This document shows positions 11,402-23,577 of a stretch of 64,000 nt of DNA, piece by piece. Positions within the stretch are counted from its first letter, which is position 1. Every line of letters begins with the position of its first letter. The translations under genes and the position numbers were made by a program. Source of the DNA: Lepas anatifera (lineage: Eukaryota > Arthropoda > Thecostraca > Lepadidae); assembly GCA_034440635.1 (NCBI GenBank), contig JAOTON010001937.1, forward strand, positions 1,178,001-1,242,000, given 5' to 3'. The notes beneath the pieces were generated by a model. The model was not told the DNA's origin. It ran no database searches and was given only the letters and a program-made list of their open reading frames with translations.

Positions 11402-12990
11402 TAGGAGGCCAGGAGTGCCCCTTCAATCCCGCGTGGCTATCAAATGATTTTATCCATATAACCAGAACATTTATTACCATCATTAAGTGTCTTAACCGCA
11501 CTACGCCCCGTTAACATTTAATATTTTTCCTGCTTTTCCAACTGTGAGTTTTTGCTCTTTTACCAGTGGTGGATATAGGATTTTGGTAGGTAGGAGGGGG
11601 AGGGTGGAGCCTCAAAACGCACTTTGCCGTAGACTTTCCACCCAAAAGGTGCCTATAGTCGGCATCCTTTGCGTCCGGTTTTCGGTGGGTCATTTTTTGG
11701 ATCGTGTTTTTTTCACAGAGTTCTCCTTCCACTGGCATAGCAGTTATTTCTGCTGCTCTGATCCTTTATTGGTGTCAGAATATCTTATTCAAGCCCGGAA
11801 AAGGCAAAGAGAAACCATATTTATACAAGGGACAAACCAAACAGAGCTTAGGTGCCAGCTGCTAGAAAAAGGGCCAAAGAAGGCCAGATTCCAAGAGAGG
11901 GTCAACCGAAAAAATCGCGCCGCCAAACACAACAAAAAAGCCCAAAATCTAAATGTTTGGCCACAAAATGGCCAGCAAGGCAACCCTGGTTCTGCCGCAA
12001 TGTATTCGAAATGAATAATTTATTTTCTTATTTTTCTTTATGAGCATAGCAAGGTAAGCAAATTCCTAAAGTATCGAACACATGTGGTTTATAGTCTAAA
12101 TCGAGACAAGTTTCTATGTACATACCTACTATGATGTGTGGCTGTTGCTGTCAAAATCTTCTGGAAACGTAGTGAAAAAAACCAGTTAATAGTTTTGGGG
12201 CTTATCGACGCACCAACTGTCAGGGTCATATGGCGTCGCCAACGCTTTCCCTGTTAGAAGGGTTTCTTGGGAGCCAGCTTTGATTCTGACGAAGGGCTGG
12301 CCGAATATATAATCTCTCCCCATTTACAACATCAAGGAATCGATGCGAAAAGCCAACTAACAACTTATCAACTTACAGAAAAATATTCAGCGATCTCACT
12401 ATAACTTTTACCAATGCTACCACCACAATAATAAATAAACAAATAAATTGCGAACTACTTGGAGCATCTTGCAATCCCCGGTACTGGCTGGCCTTCCGGT
12501 CGGATAAAACACGATGTTTTATTGGTTTTAGGTTATCTCCAGCGTCGTAATTAGTTGGTACTGAGGCTGCTTTGCCCGGATTTCCCGTAACTACGGGCCT
12601 TTGTCTCGTTTTTGCACGATGGAGTAGGCAGCCACTGGTGGAAATTCTTAGCACAATTTTTGTGGATTGCCAAGTTGGGAACAGCAATAGAACAAAATAG
12701 TTATCATCGGTTGGTGTTCTGTCTTATTTTCGTCAGGTGAGTTTGCGTTTGTTCAATTTTAAGCCATCTATCTATTTCACTGGGGGGGCAATTTCCGGTC
12801 ACTGGGGGGGGCATTTCGGCCGACTGGGGGGGCAAATGCCCCCAGTTAACATGTTAAAAAATGGCCTGCCATCCCCTTTTTATACTTTGGTTGTTGGATC
12901 CACAGTTACCTGCCTTCTTCAGCATTCTTATGGGTGTAAAGCCCCACTCGAGGCATATCTCGAGCCCCGGCGATGAGACTTAAGAAATTC
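11402..12990. other. Intronic sequence, no gene seen
   Basis: The longest frame (156 codons at 11544) has no domain I recognise and low coding character. At about 12779-12850 three units of actgggggggca(atttc) form a short G-rich repeat. Confidence 0.35.
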
Positions 12991-14212
12991 TGGGGAGTTG
13001 TGGTTCCCCCGGGAGGCTCAGTCTGCAAGGGCTCCAACACGCCCTCTTTGGCCCAGATATCTCGATCTAACCGGAGGTAAGCCGTCCGCAGGCAGCCGCG
13101 GGCGGCCCAGCAACGCCGGTAGTATCTACGGCCACTGTCGCCGAGTTCAGCTGGGCAGGGGGATCATGTTTCGGACCTGTACCGCGTGGCGCTCCGCCTT
13201 AGCGGCTGTGAGTCATCTCTTCGGCCGTGTGGTGGGCTGGGGTCCCGTGAATCCTTGCGATTTACGGGACTTCGACCTATTGAGCGTCCTGGGAAGGGGG
13301 GTCCGAAGGTGCTGCTGCGCGACGGTCGCTGCTCATCACAGAAACCCGATGCAAGGTCCTTCCGGCCCTCTGGGCCGATGGCGTTAAGGGGGCAGGTTTG
13401 TTCCGATCAGAGGGGTTGTGCGAGTTTCTCTGGTGTGTCTCTTTGTGTTCTCTGTGACGAACAAATCCGCCCCCGCAAGCACTGTCCCAGCCTCGGATCC
13501 AGGTATTGACCGCTCGCAGCCCCGGGGCCTAAATCAAATATATTTCCCATGACGTCTTTATAAGTTCCCACCTCCGATGACCAGACTGCACGGATTCCGA
13601 CCTCTGCCACGACACAGACCACCTTGAGTTCACCCTCTTAAACTACCGCTGCGATGAACCGTTTTGAAGACAGACCCCCGCAGGCTAGACCAGAGCAACA
13701 TGGGTCTTCTACCCCTGTGCGGTACAAGTTTTCTTCAACGGTCCTGGTCCTCACTCTGGAGGAGGGTAGGAACATTAATCCCTTTCAGGCTGTCCAGTCC
13801 CTGACTAAATTTGGAATCACAACCAATGCCACCAAACTGGATATCACCATGTCCTCAGAGGAAGAAACGTACCGTTGGGTGTGAGCTAAAAGCCTCCCCT
13901 ACTCGGGGAAGGAGGCACCTTGGTATCGATACCGGTGACAGTGACTCCCGACTGACAAAGAACAGCTTCTGCAACTTCTGGTGTTGTTACCTGTCGGGAG
14001 CTTGCAGGGTCTATAGAACCGGATGTATTGAATAGTTTGAAGAAGCAGAGTGACAAACGTGCGGAGAATGAGTGGGAAGCTGAACGATGAGCTCGTAGCG
14101 ACAAACACTTTCGTTCTTACATTCAATGCTAAGGAGCTGCCTGAAACCATCCGTGTAGGCTGGCTTTCCGTGCGCGTTCGTAGGTACAAACACTCGGTTC
14201 CATACTGATTGG
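12991..14212 (+). pseudogene. 5' part of a Jockey/CR1-type LINE: leader and broken ORF1
   Basis: A GC-rich leader (about 12991-13653) precedes an ATG at 13654. This opens 76 codons (MNRFEDRPPQARPEQ, later NINPFQAVQSLTKFGI and a TNATKLDI segment) before a stop. After a gap with frame changes, another frame (about 14070-14207) reads TNTFVLTFNAKELPETIRVG and then VRRYKHSVPY. This resembles the RRM-like part just before the CCHC knuckles of ORF1 proteins in Jockey/CR1-type non-LTR elements, which bind RNA. The knuckles and the whole of ORF2 are missing: sequence after about 14212 is unrelated. It is a dead, 3'-truncated copy on the strand opposite to the host gene. Confidence 0.55.
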
Positions 14213-16378
14213 GGTACTACTGGTCCGGTTGTTTTTGGCAGATATCTCAGGAGCTATCTGCTTGTGTATCTCAGGAGCTACCAACTTGTGCATAGTTGCA
14301 AAGTTACTGACAAAAATAGATTTTGACCCTATTTGAGTTGTGCAGCATAAGAAGAACTTGACAGCTCCTTTGCCTCTCCTCCTCCTCTTAATCGCTCTCC
14401 AGTTGGGGTCGTAAGAGGGTGGAAACAATTGTTTACAAACACCGCCCCCCAGGATTTATGAATGAATGGTAGCACACAGCTCAATTTGGTCGGAGGGAAA
14501 GTGAAGATCATCCGGACAATGGCAGGGCTGACCGTGTCAACACTCCAACAAGCTGCCCAGAGGTGGAAAAATCCGGTTATTTGTCGAAACACGTTCATCT
14601 GTCTGCTGTGTTGGTTTAAGTGATAATAACTGTCAACCACTGTTAAACAATGGTTTGACTGATACCTATATCGCTTCCATATGGCAAGGTACCGCAACAT
14701 GGTGTCTAACCTACCCATTCTGTGCGTCAGATACAGTTATTTTCTCTCGTGTGGCTCTACAAGCCGTGTTGGAAAAAATACACAGTTTTTATGACATCTG
14801 CAAGCTGTGCACTGGGTGGGTTGGGTACCAGTACCGGTAAAACTTCTAAGAATGAGCCACGAGCATGCGCCGCGGTAGCCATCGGTGACAAAATGTGCAA
14901 GAGCACGGGAAAAGGGACGATGGAGGGACGGGTGAGTGGTTCGAGCCCAGGCGGGGATGGTTTTAGTCTGTGAGGGATCCGTGTTCTTAATTGAGCAATG
15001 ATAATTTTTCGAGAATCACGATTGAACCCAAGATGTACAAAAAATGGAGAGCTATAAAATGTCTGACGAATGATTGATTGTGTACCATGGCCTGTCAAGC
15101 CTTAAAATGAAATCGGTAACGACGTATTTGCGTTTTGCCCCAGGTGATGACCTCTGTGACCTGTTAATAAATCTGAGTTAGAAAAAATTACCCACCACCG
15201 GTAAGCTTATACCCCAGAGAAAAAAATTGGAGGACCACCCAGAGAATAAAAAAATAAATTCTTAAAATTCTTAATTTAAAGAAAACGTCACGAGTTCAAC
15301 GTTTGCGTTGACCTCGACACTTGATAACCTCTGTCTGGTGACCTCTTTGACCTTGGGACCTGAAAATGGGCCCAAATTCTTTGGTACAGGGGACCTTGGT
15401 TGCAAAGTTTGGTGGAAATCTGAGGGGTCATGGGGAACTTTATTGTACCTATCTGGACGATTTGTCTTGAAATGGCCCTAAAATTAAGACAACCAACGCC
15501 AGATGGCTAAATTTACCACAATCATAGATTATTGTATGTTCCCACAAAGCAAAGCGATACAAGTAAGGGAAACAAATCATGTCAATTGCAAACTTTGGAA
15601 AAAACATAAGCCTTAAGTTTTTAAATGTTAACTCTCGTGAATCCACCAGGAATTAATTTAAGAAGCGCATCATTTTCAACCGTATGTCAGAGCTAAGAAT
15701 CTGAATCTGTCTTTGTCTTGTCTTGTCTTCTTTATCTACTTCGCCCCCGACAGGCCATGTGCCCAATAACTGAGAACAATATTTAAGGCGGCTTTTCCAA
15801 TGGCCCATCAGGTCGTAGAAGGACGATTGGCAAGCTAATTTTTTCTGGGAATTTGAAAAGCGTGTAAAGTGTCTGGTCTGTCCTGTCAAAATGTCGCAAG
15901 ACATTGCGAAATACGTGGTTGGGCCCCGAAAAACACGGCTGCCTGTTTCACCTTTTGTATATTCCCGTATATCCCCACATATTGTATAAAAACCTTGTTG
16001 GGGTGAGAGTTAAAGTCTGTTAGTACATGTGCCCCATTACGGATTCATAGCAGCATATTGAGGTGGGCCGACCAACGGTGACCAAGATATAGCCCGAGGC
16101 ATTTTCGGGAGGTCACCTATATAAATTGCATATATGTCTTTCTGTTGTCCAAATATAGAGCGCCATGCACACTCGCTTTTCCATTGAGATCTACCTACAA
16201 ATTCAATATTTTTTCTGGTATCAAGTTTTAAGGGCGAATTCAGAGCTGATTCAGATCAACGTCTCAATTAAGGGCGATTTCAGAGCGAGCAAAAGTGGGG
16301 TGGTTACCCTCTGATCAAGCCCCCGGCGATACTACACTGCGAAAATACACTATATTGTGCAAAGCTGGTCGATGTGTC
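14213..16378. other. Intronic sequence, no gene seen
   Basis: Only short open frames. The fragment 16067-16125 (acggtgaccaagatatagcccgaggc..) is a relic of the MITE family at 16740. The TGACCT-rich stretch 15130-15360 resembles the interior of family A. Confidence 0.35.
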
Positions 16379-16735
16379 CAGGGGTGTAATTTTCTATCTC
16401 TTTGGGGGTGCCCGAGCACCCCCAATCCTAATTTGAGCACCCCCAATCATGTGCTGAGCACCCCCAATACATGTGCCGCCCCTGGCTTATCACCGCTGCC
16501 CTGAACAGTGCCATCCCATCTTATGACTGCCGCCCTGATTCGTGCCGCCCCTGGCAAGTTTTCCCGTATCGAGTTCATTACTTGGAAGTAATGAACCCTG
16601 ATTGGTTCCGCCTCTAGCTCATCGATGCTACCAGGCTATCACTTCCCCCATGAGTTGTGACGCCACCTCACTACCGCACCCGCCTGATCACTGCCGTCCC
16701 TGGCGGATTAATAACTGGGGCATCCCAGGACAGAT
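16379..16735. mobile_element. Inverted copy of the CAGGGGTG element with its GCCGCCCCTGG array
   Basis: It begins CAGGGGTGTAATTTTC, then has three gagcacccccaat repeats and a run of gccgcccctggctcatca words. This is the reverse complement of 4180-4656. It is shorter than that copy, and no clear target duplication is seen. Confidence 0.55.
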
Positions 16736-16739
16736 CGAC

Positions 16740-17430
16740 CAATGCTTGACATCACCATGTCTAGAAAAAATCTGAAACTTTGAATCCGGGGTAGTTTTGG
16801 GCCTGGAACACGCCTGTGAGAATCTTACCCCTCCGACCTACGGTGACCGAGATATAGCCCGAGGCATTTTCGGGAGGTCACCTTGTAGACTCATCTTTGA
16901 TGCTTCATAACTCCAAAACGCATTGCCTGATTGACAAGTTTTGTATATCATTCAACTCGTCTTGAATCATACATTGTTTTGAAAAAGAAGATTTCAAAGT
17001 TTTGAAAATTTTGAATTTTAATTTGTTTCACCTTTTCTTTTTAACCTAGGTTGACCTTTTCGCACTTGAAATTGCCCTTTTAGACATCTCAAAAATTTTA
17101 CTTCATAAAATATCTTTCGATAAAAAATAAAAAATGCGTTCTTGATATAAATTAAACACATTTTTAGCACCTAAGGTAGGTATGCAGACGGTTTTTGACC
17201 ACTGCGGTAGTGCACCTTATGTTTAACACCGCAAACAAAGCAGTTGCTTTTGTAATCGGTTGCGCTTGTAATCATATTGCATTGTCTTTACGAAATTGTC
17301 ATCGTGCAAGTGTTAGAATTTAAGAAAATTAACCACGCGCCCACACGAGGAGGCGGGCAACCGGCCTCTTCAGGTTTCGAGAGGTAGTAAAAATAAACAC
17401 CTTCGCGCAGCACCACCGTACTTTATCTAC
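16740..17430. mobile_element. MITE family G copy (TGACATCACCATGTCTAGAAA end)
   Basis: It shares long blocks with 32073-32547 plus 38787-38961: the start (caccatgtctagaaaaaatc), the core (gatatagcccgaggcatttt), gcagacggtttttgacc, and gtttaacaccgcaaacaaag. The last part (17220-17430) is also present inverted at 21585-21755. It has no coding potential. Confidence 0.6.
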
Positions 17431-19540
17431 CACTAACTAGAAAGTTTTTACAGCTTCTGGAAAATTTTTAGGTCTGGGTCATACCTGGTCAGACCGCCAA
17501 CCCAGGTCAAGAGATCTAACCTCGAAAAAAACTTTAGATGTGCATCAGTAGGATCAAATTTAACCTATCGTGCTTAGATTCACATCACATAGTAAGGTCA
17601 CCGAGCAAGATAATTTTGCGTAGCAGGATTTCTATATCGATAGCCTGGGACAAGGTCAGAGTCACCCTCTTTCCATTACAAATGCATGGGGCAATTGGTC
17701 AATTTTGATAACTTGCCAGAATTGAGAATTGTCGAGAAGTGCAATGGAGGTTTTATTTTTACGTTGTCGTGTCTGACTTGCCACTGCAGTTTAATTAATA
17801 TTCTTTTTACCATACGAACCTAAGCCCAGCTCCAGGTCAAAGCAGGCTTATTTTGAAATTTGACTAGACAAGATTATAAGATACATAATCCGCTTCGGGC
17901 TCAACAAGAGCGTTCCAATGGTGCTGAACATTAGTTTTCTACGGCTCTCCTCTGTCACCTATTATGCCACAAAATTTAGGTTTCCACTTAGTTTCTGGAA
18001 GGAATACTTTGACCTCGAGCAACCTCAAAGGTGACTCGACTAAACGGTTATATGTGACATTGTCGGTAGCGATTAAAACTGGCTATTTAGCGGCGTCGCT
18101 CCCAGTATATTCTACATGGTTTACTGAACAGTAGAGATAATCCACAATTAGGCCACGGAGCCTGTGTGATATAACATGCCTCCAAACAAAACACTGCGAT
18201 GGCTCGTGTTTTTTTTCAGAACTTATGCATGGAGCATAAAAAGCGAGAGAAATGACTGAATGATGTACATCTCCTGACGGAGAGCTGTACTGCACAATGC
18301 AAAAATATATTTAACTTCATCGAATGGTGGTGCCATGCACACGATTTCAAAGCAATGCAAAGGTTTAATTCCAGTGCAAAAGTTATATTGAAGCAAAATT
18401 TAATTATGTAAATGAAGTGTTTTCACTACGTCTCACAGCAAGGGCGCCTGTGACTATATCGAGAGCACTGCGAAACCGGCAACCGGCGCTGCGAACCGAA
18501 TGGTTTAAAAAAGTCCAGTGAAAGATCAAATACGTGATGCCAAAGGTACGCATGCTTTCCTTACGCATACATTTTTTCAGCAGGATTAAGTTCTTGTACA
18601 TTCCACAATCAAGCATGGCCAATGTTGCAGACAGCTCCAAAGTCTGTTCGCCGTGCGGTCATGGAAAAATGAATGCAAGTTCAAAGAATATCAGCGGTAA
18701 ATAAGACTGTTCATGAAATCTCTACAAACAAAGGAAGAGAGGTTCGGGTTTTGTTTAGCTATGTTCGAACCAAACAGTGTCGTGCTGTGCAAATAAACTT
18801 TCTTTTATGGGTGCTGCATGAATGGTTGCAAATTTAGTTATGTCGAATGTCCAACACAAAGGGAATATTAAACCTTTTAAAAATATCATATCAGGCAACC
18901 TGTTCAAGTGACCAAGTCGAATGCGTTATGATTTCAGGAAATTTTCGCATATATGAGCAGATTGAAATTACTTCCTGAGAATGAAAGCCTTTCAGACGTT
19001 TTCTACATTGTATGAATGCTCTCAAACATATGCTGTGCTGCACTGGGTCACCTTGTATTGATACTATTTTTCCATCTCCGGGAACGATGTAATTGTGCGA
19101 GCTAGTGGTGCTTATAGGATAAGATATACTTGTTTCAATTATTGATAAAGTCCCGACATCTTTGTAAATTTTTGTTTAAGGCTGCAAGGCCCATTACTAA
19201 TAAGTTCCTTTGCCCTCGTCTCCCTCGAAACAACGGATCCCTTTCTATGACTTTTAATGGTTGCTATTTTTCTTTTTACAAATCTTGTCCAAGTTGTTTC
19301 CAGTTCAGTTTTAGGAGTCGGAGACTCACTAAAGTCATCAAGGGACTTTTACGGAGAACCCGATCCCACCACCCAAATGAGCAGCTCCGACGATGAAGGG
19401 TTGATTAAGGAACCAAAGTTGAACGTCCCACAAGGCATAACGCCGGCCATCTATCTCAGGTCACCCCCTCACCAGTCAGTTGCCAGATGACGGCGGTATT
19501 TACGGTTCCTACCATCAGCCAGTTGACCTAAATTATTTTG
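17431..19540. other. Intronic sequence, no gene seen
   Basis: AT-rich with only short frames. No repeats or coding segments that I can support. Confidence 0.35.
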
Positions 19541-19548
19541 CCAGAAGT

Positions 19549-21560
19549 TCTGTATTCTGTATTCTGTATTGGTAAAAAAACATCAACAGGCATTGCCCAA
19601 TTACTGATGCAGTCATGCGATTTAAAACAGTAAAGTCAGATAATAAATACATTCAGCAATGGAAGCATTCCACGAACATCCATAACGCTCAACATTTGCA
19701 CAAATGCCTATCCTGAGAAAGTTTCTAAGGTTGCCGTGAATTTGATAGGATTAGTTTTAAATGTGTAGCCCGAGTCTGCGAAGAAATCAACATTACGAAA
19801 TGCGTTGAAGAAGCTGTTACATGTGACTGCCACGCGGATGAAGAGGCTGCGCTGCACAGTACCAATACGCGCAAACCGAACCGCCCACAAAGAGGGAGAA
19901 CGTGACGTTCGACGCGGCACAGACAAACCGAACTCGGAAACCAGATCGGAACAATCCAACTTTGCGTGATGAAGATTGAACAAAAACAAGAGGTCATGCT
20001 GAGCAAAACGAGCCTTAATACTGCGCACTTTGTAGTGAGTCAAAAGAGATGGATAGTCAAGCCTGGATGACGGACGGTCCGAAAATGAGGCCAACCAGAT
20101 GAGAAGTTTATGCTGCACCCTTTCTAGGCGCTTCAGGTGGGATGCAGCAGACCCTGCCCATACAACGCAACCATACTCCAGGATGGATCTTACATGGGCA
20201 TAATAAGCACAAAGAATAGAAGTGTGCTTGAGTCTGACTCGGAAGCACTGGCGCGAGGTCTGAAAACTTCGTATGAGGAGGCCAAGCATTCTATTGGCCT
20301 TGGCCACGGAGTAGTCTATGTGTGGAGCGAAAGTCAGCTTACTGTCGAGTATAACACCGAGATCCCTAGTCTCTGTACGGCGCTCCAGCGGCGTAGCATC
20401 CAGTACATAGGTGGTAAGGATCGGATATTTTCGGAGAGAAAATGATATAACGCTACATTTATCTGGATTCAATTTCAAACGCCAAATTTTAGACCATTCT
20501 ACTAAATTGTTGATGTCAGCCTGAAGGGCATCACTGTCTGTTTTTGTCGAAATTCGGTGGTACAACTTAAGATCGTCGGCGAAGCTTATACAGTTGGTTC
20601 GAATGATGAGGGGGATGTCTGCTGTGTAGCAGATAAACAAGAGCGGGCCACACACGCTGCCCTCAGGCACCCCGGACCTTACAGCGCACCATTCGAGAAA
20701 GATTGGCCCTCTAGTATAACTCGTTGGCGACGACCAGTCAGGTAGGATTCAATCCAGGAGTGCGCGCGACCAGTAAGTTTGAAAGATTTTAGTTTGTGAA
20801 GAAGAAGCGTGTGGTTTACACTCGTAAAAGCCGAAGAATAATCAGTGTAGACAGAGTCAGTCTGCACGCCCTCCTGGATCGAATCCCAGCTGTGTTTTAG
20901 AAAGTTGGCAAGATTTGAGACGCATGAACGATTTGGGAGAAATCCATGTTGACTGCTGGGAATAGATGGTAGACAATGGGCCAAAAGAGAGTCACAGACT
21001 ACCTTTTCTAAAATTTTCGAACAAAGAGGAGGAAGCGAAATACCGCGGTAGTTGCCTGGGTTCTTTTTGTCTCCTTTTTGTGAATGGGAATGACATTTGC
21101 ATCCTTCCAAATATGTGGAAAAACACCTTGAGCGACTGACAATTTGCAAATGATTTCGAGAGGCACTGCCAATTCGGCAGCACTCTCATGCAAAATTCTG
21201 GCGCTCAGATTGTCGGGCCCGCACGCTTTGTGCTTTCCAATGCTAGATAGCAGGGCCTGAACTTTGCCTGGGGGAACTGTAAACTCTTGAAGAATGGAAC
21301 AGTGAAAGTCCGGGGCGTTTGGTAGCGTGTCAACTTTGGGATCCGAAAATTTGGAGGCGAAGGTTTCGTTGAAAATATTTGCGCATTTGGTGGGATCTGA
21401 AAATTGTTGACTGTTTGCGACAAGAACGCGTGGACGTTGATGAGACGATTTCAATGAGTTTATAAAAGACCAGAAACGTTTTGGGTTCTAACGGAAGTCA
21501 CCAACGATGCCCAGTAAGTAATTACGATATTTCGCGTTAGATAAAGCTTTAAAATTGTAG
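19549..21560 (-). pseudogene. CR1/L2-like LINE, reverse transcriptase 3' half (broken)
   Basis: Non-LTR reverse transcriptase on the minus strand in three frames (about 21560-21070, 21100-20680, 20690-19708), so at least two frameshifts. Visible motifs in order are FNETFASKFSDP, IGKHKACGPDNLS, WKDANVIPIHKK, NYRGISLPPLCSKILEK, SSQHGFLPNRS, a degraded first catalytic block (TDYSSAFTSVN), PEGSVCGPLLFICY, the catalytic FADD box, LNPDKC, DLGVILDSKLTFAPHI, and a C-terminal HVRSILEYGCVVWAG block. No endonuclease is present. The strand's 3' end has three ATACAGA units (19549-19570), a short tandem tail as in CR1/L2-type elements. It is 5'-truncated at the inverted G-family repeat. Confidence 0.85.
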
Positions 21561-21584
21561 TTGAAACAAATGTCGAGTTAGAGG

Positions 21585-21755
21585 TAGATGAAGTACGGTG
21601 GCGCTGAGTGGATGTATTTTTTACTACCTGTAGGAACCTGAAGAGGCCGGTTGCTGACAATTCTAACACTTGCACGATGAAAATTTTATAAAGACAATGC
21701 AATATGATTGCAAGCAACCGATTACAAAAGCAATCGCTTTGTTTGCGGTGTTAAA
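21585..21755. repeat. Inverted copy of MITE family G (partial)
   Basis: Reverse complement of about 17220-17430 (gaagaggccggttgctgaca.., gcaaccgattacaaaagcaa). With 17220-17430 it forms inverted repeats about 4.2 kb apart around the LINE. Confidence 0.65.
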
Positions 21756-21827
21756 CGTTTTGAGAAAAACTGCTTCCAATTCTTTCACAACGGAATGCCA
21801 ATGCCCCAAATTTTCTTCTTCAAGGAA

Positions 21828-23577
21828 AAGTATAGGGGAAAGTGGGGGGGGGGTCATGGACACCGTAACGATGGTGTGAGTTTTCGATGACTTAATGAGC
21901 TTGTTTTGTTCCTATTTTGGCTGTACATATACTTCAGACATTTATTGACCACTGCGAGGGGAAGGGGGGGGGGGGGGAAAAATCAACAAAAAAAAAAAAA
22001 AAAACAAAAAAACAAAACCAAACGCGGGAGAGAAAAAAAAAAAATAATATTAGTGCGAGCAGCTAAGTGTCTGTGATTATCATATTAAAATTTGCGTAAA
22101 GTTGAAAAAAGTAGCAAAAGTCCATTTCACCCTACCTAGTGGGGTAACATGGTCACCCCATGGGGAAAGATGGACAAGGTAAACAAAGTGATCAAACCAG
22201 GCCTTGTAGATTTCCATCTGCATCCACCCACTAGGCGGCTGCCGTCCGCCGCGGGAAGGGGGCATTTCCTTACTTCTTTTCCGTGAAAGGGTCAAAGGGG
22301 TTATGCCTTTTCTGAATTTTTTTAATGACGGATGATTTAAATATCAAGGGTTGTCGTGGAACTGTGCATAGGTTGATCCAGGATCGCCGATCAGGGGGGG
22401 CGGGGCACCTTGCCGGGGGCGCCATCCGGATCAGGGGCGGGCGCGCACCCAGGGGGGCAGCAGGTCCGGGGCCCCCAAATGCTTTGGCACCAAAGTGGCG
22501 CTCCCATCCATGTGGAGCGCCGAAGGCGCCCATCGAGGGGAAGAATTAGCCTTTACGTGACTTTTAGAGGCAGTGCTACACTGACTGCCGCCCCTGCACC
22601 CAACATGCCGCCCCCTACACTGACTTTGCTGCCCCGCACGCAACACGCCGCCCCTAAAAAATTCCACTAGGTCTGTGGAGCAAACAATTCACCGCTCTCA
22701 ACCTCCCCCCCAGGATGTAAAAATTGTTCGCCCTTTGGGTGAACAAGTGCGCCCCTGAGGCAAAATGCCGCACCCTCCACCAGCCTGCTGCCCCCTCTCG
22801 TCAGCCGCCCCGCCCAACCCCCCCAAATAAAAATCCTGGGTGCACGCCTACCAGGGTGGTATCTACTAGGCATCAGGTGGGCGCCAAATCCTCAGGGCTA
22901 AGAGCGCCCTTCCCCCGCTCCTGAGGGGAGGGGTTGGAAGCCACACTTTAAGGGGCCATCAATCTCTCAGGGGGTACCGTGATCATTTCAAAGGGTGCTG
23001 AGGGTCGAGGGGTACACCTGCCCCTGGATGACCCTCAAATTTAATTATATGTTCTCCAGCATTTCGGGCCCTGTATCCGCACCCCCCAAACCATCACCCT
23101 TTATTCATTTAAGCGTATATTATATAACATTAGATATATTATTGTGCGGGGTAACATGGACACCATGTCCATCTTGCCCCACACGTGTTTTCCGTCTTAC
23201 CCCACTTTGCTCTTCCTAAACAAACTTTGATATGAATCGGACGCCATTGCGATTACACAGGCAGCGATTGCGGTGAACAAAATGTAACATCTTGAAGAGC
23301 CATATTACGTAAAACCAATCAAGTATCTAAAGAAAAATCCATGCAATGACCTAACAAATTCGATTATGAAAAAAAAACAGATGAGTTGCAGTTTTTATTA
23401 TGATGAAAGTTGTATAAAACCTAGAGAGCTTACTGGACCCAACGTTGCTCTGCGACCGACGCGCGCTAAAAGGAAGCGTATTACACGCTTTTCCCGGTCG
23501 TGACACTGTCAGTTCGTCCCAAAAAGGGGGTGGTCGTCTTACCCACTGTGTCCGTGACCCCACACTTTCCTCTATTT
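21828..23577. mobile_element. Candidate TIR element with TATAGGGGAAAGTGGGG end
   Basis: The left end (tataggggaaagtgggg.. gtcatggacac) is inverted at the right end (gtgtccgtgaccccacactttcctctatt). Related blocks recur inside (near 22138 and 23150: ggggtaacatggacacc). It has homopolymer tracts (G14 then A17 around 21967-22005) and no transposase. Confidence 0.45.
22431..22856. mobile_element. Candidate small MITE with CAGGGGCGGGCGCGCACCCAGG end
   Basis: The left end caggggcgggcgcgcaccc is matched by an inverted, decayed right end (aaatcctgggtgcacgcc). The interior is GC-rich (cagcaggtccggggcccccaaa). No clean target duplication was found. Confidence 0.35.

Noticed and set aside
14870..14955. 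Possible second SINE or tRNA (GGTTCGAGCCC at 14939)
   Set aside because: The B-box-like word stands alone; the only A-box-like word is weak, and there is no tRNA fold or A-rich tail.
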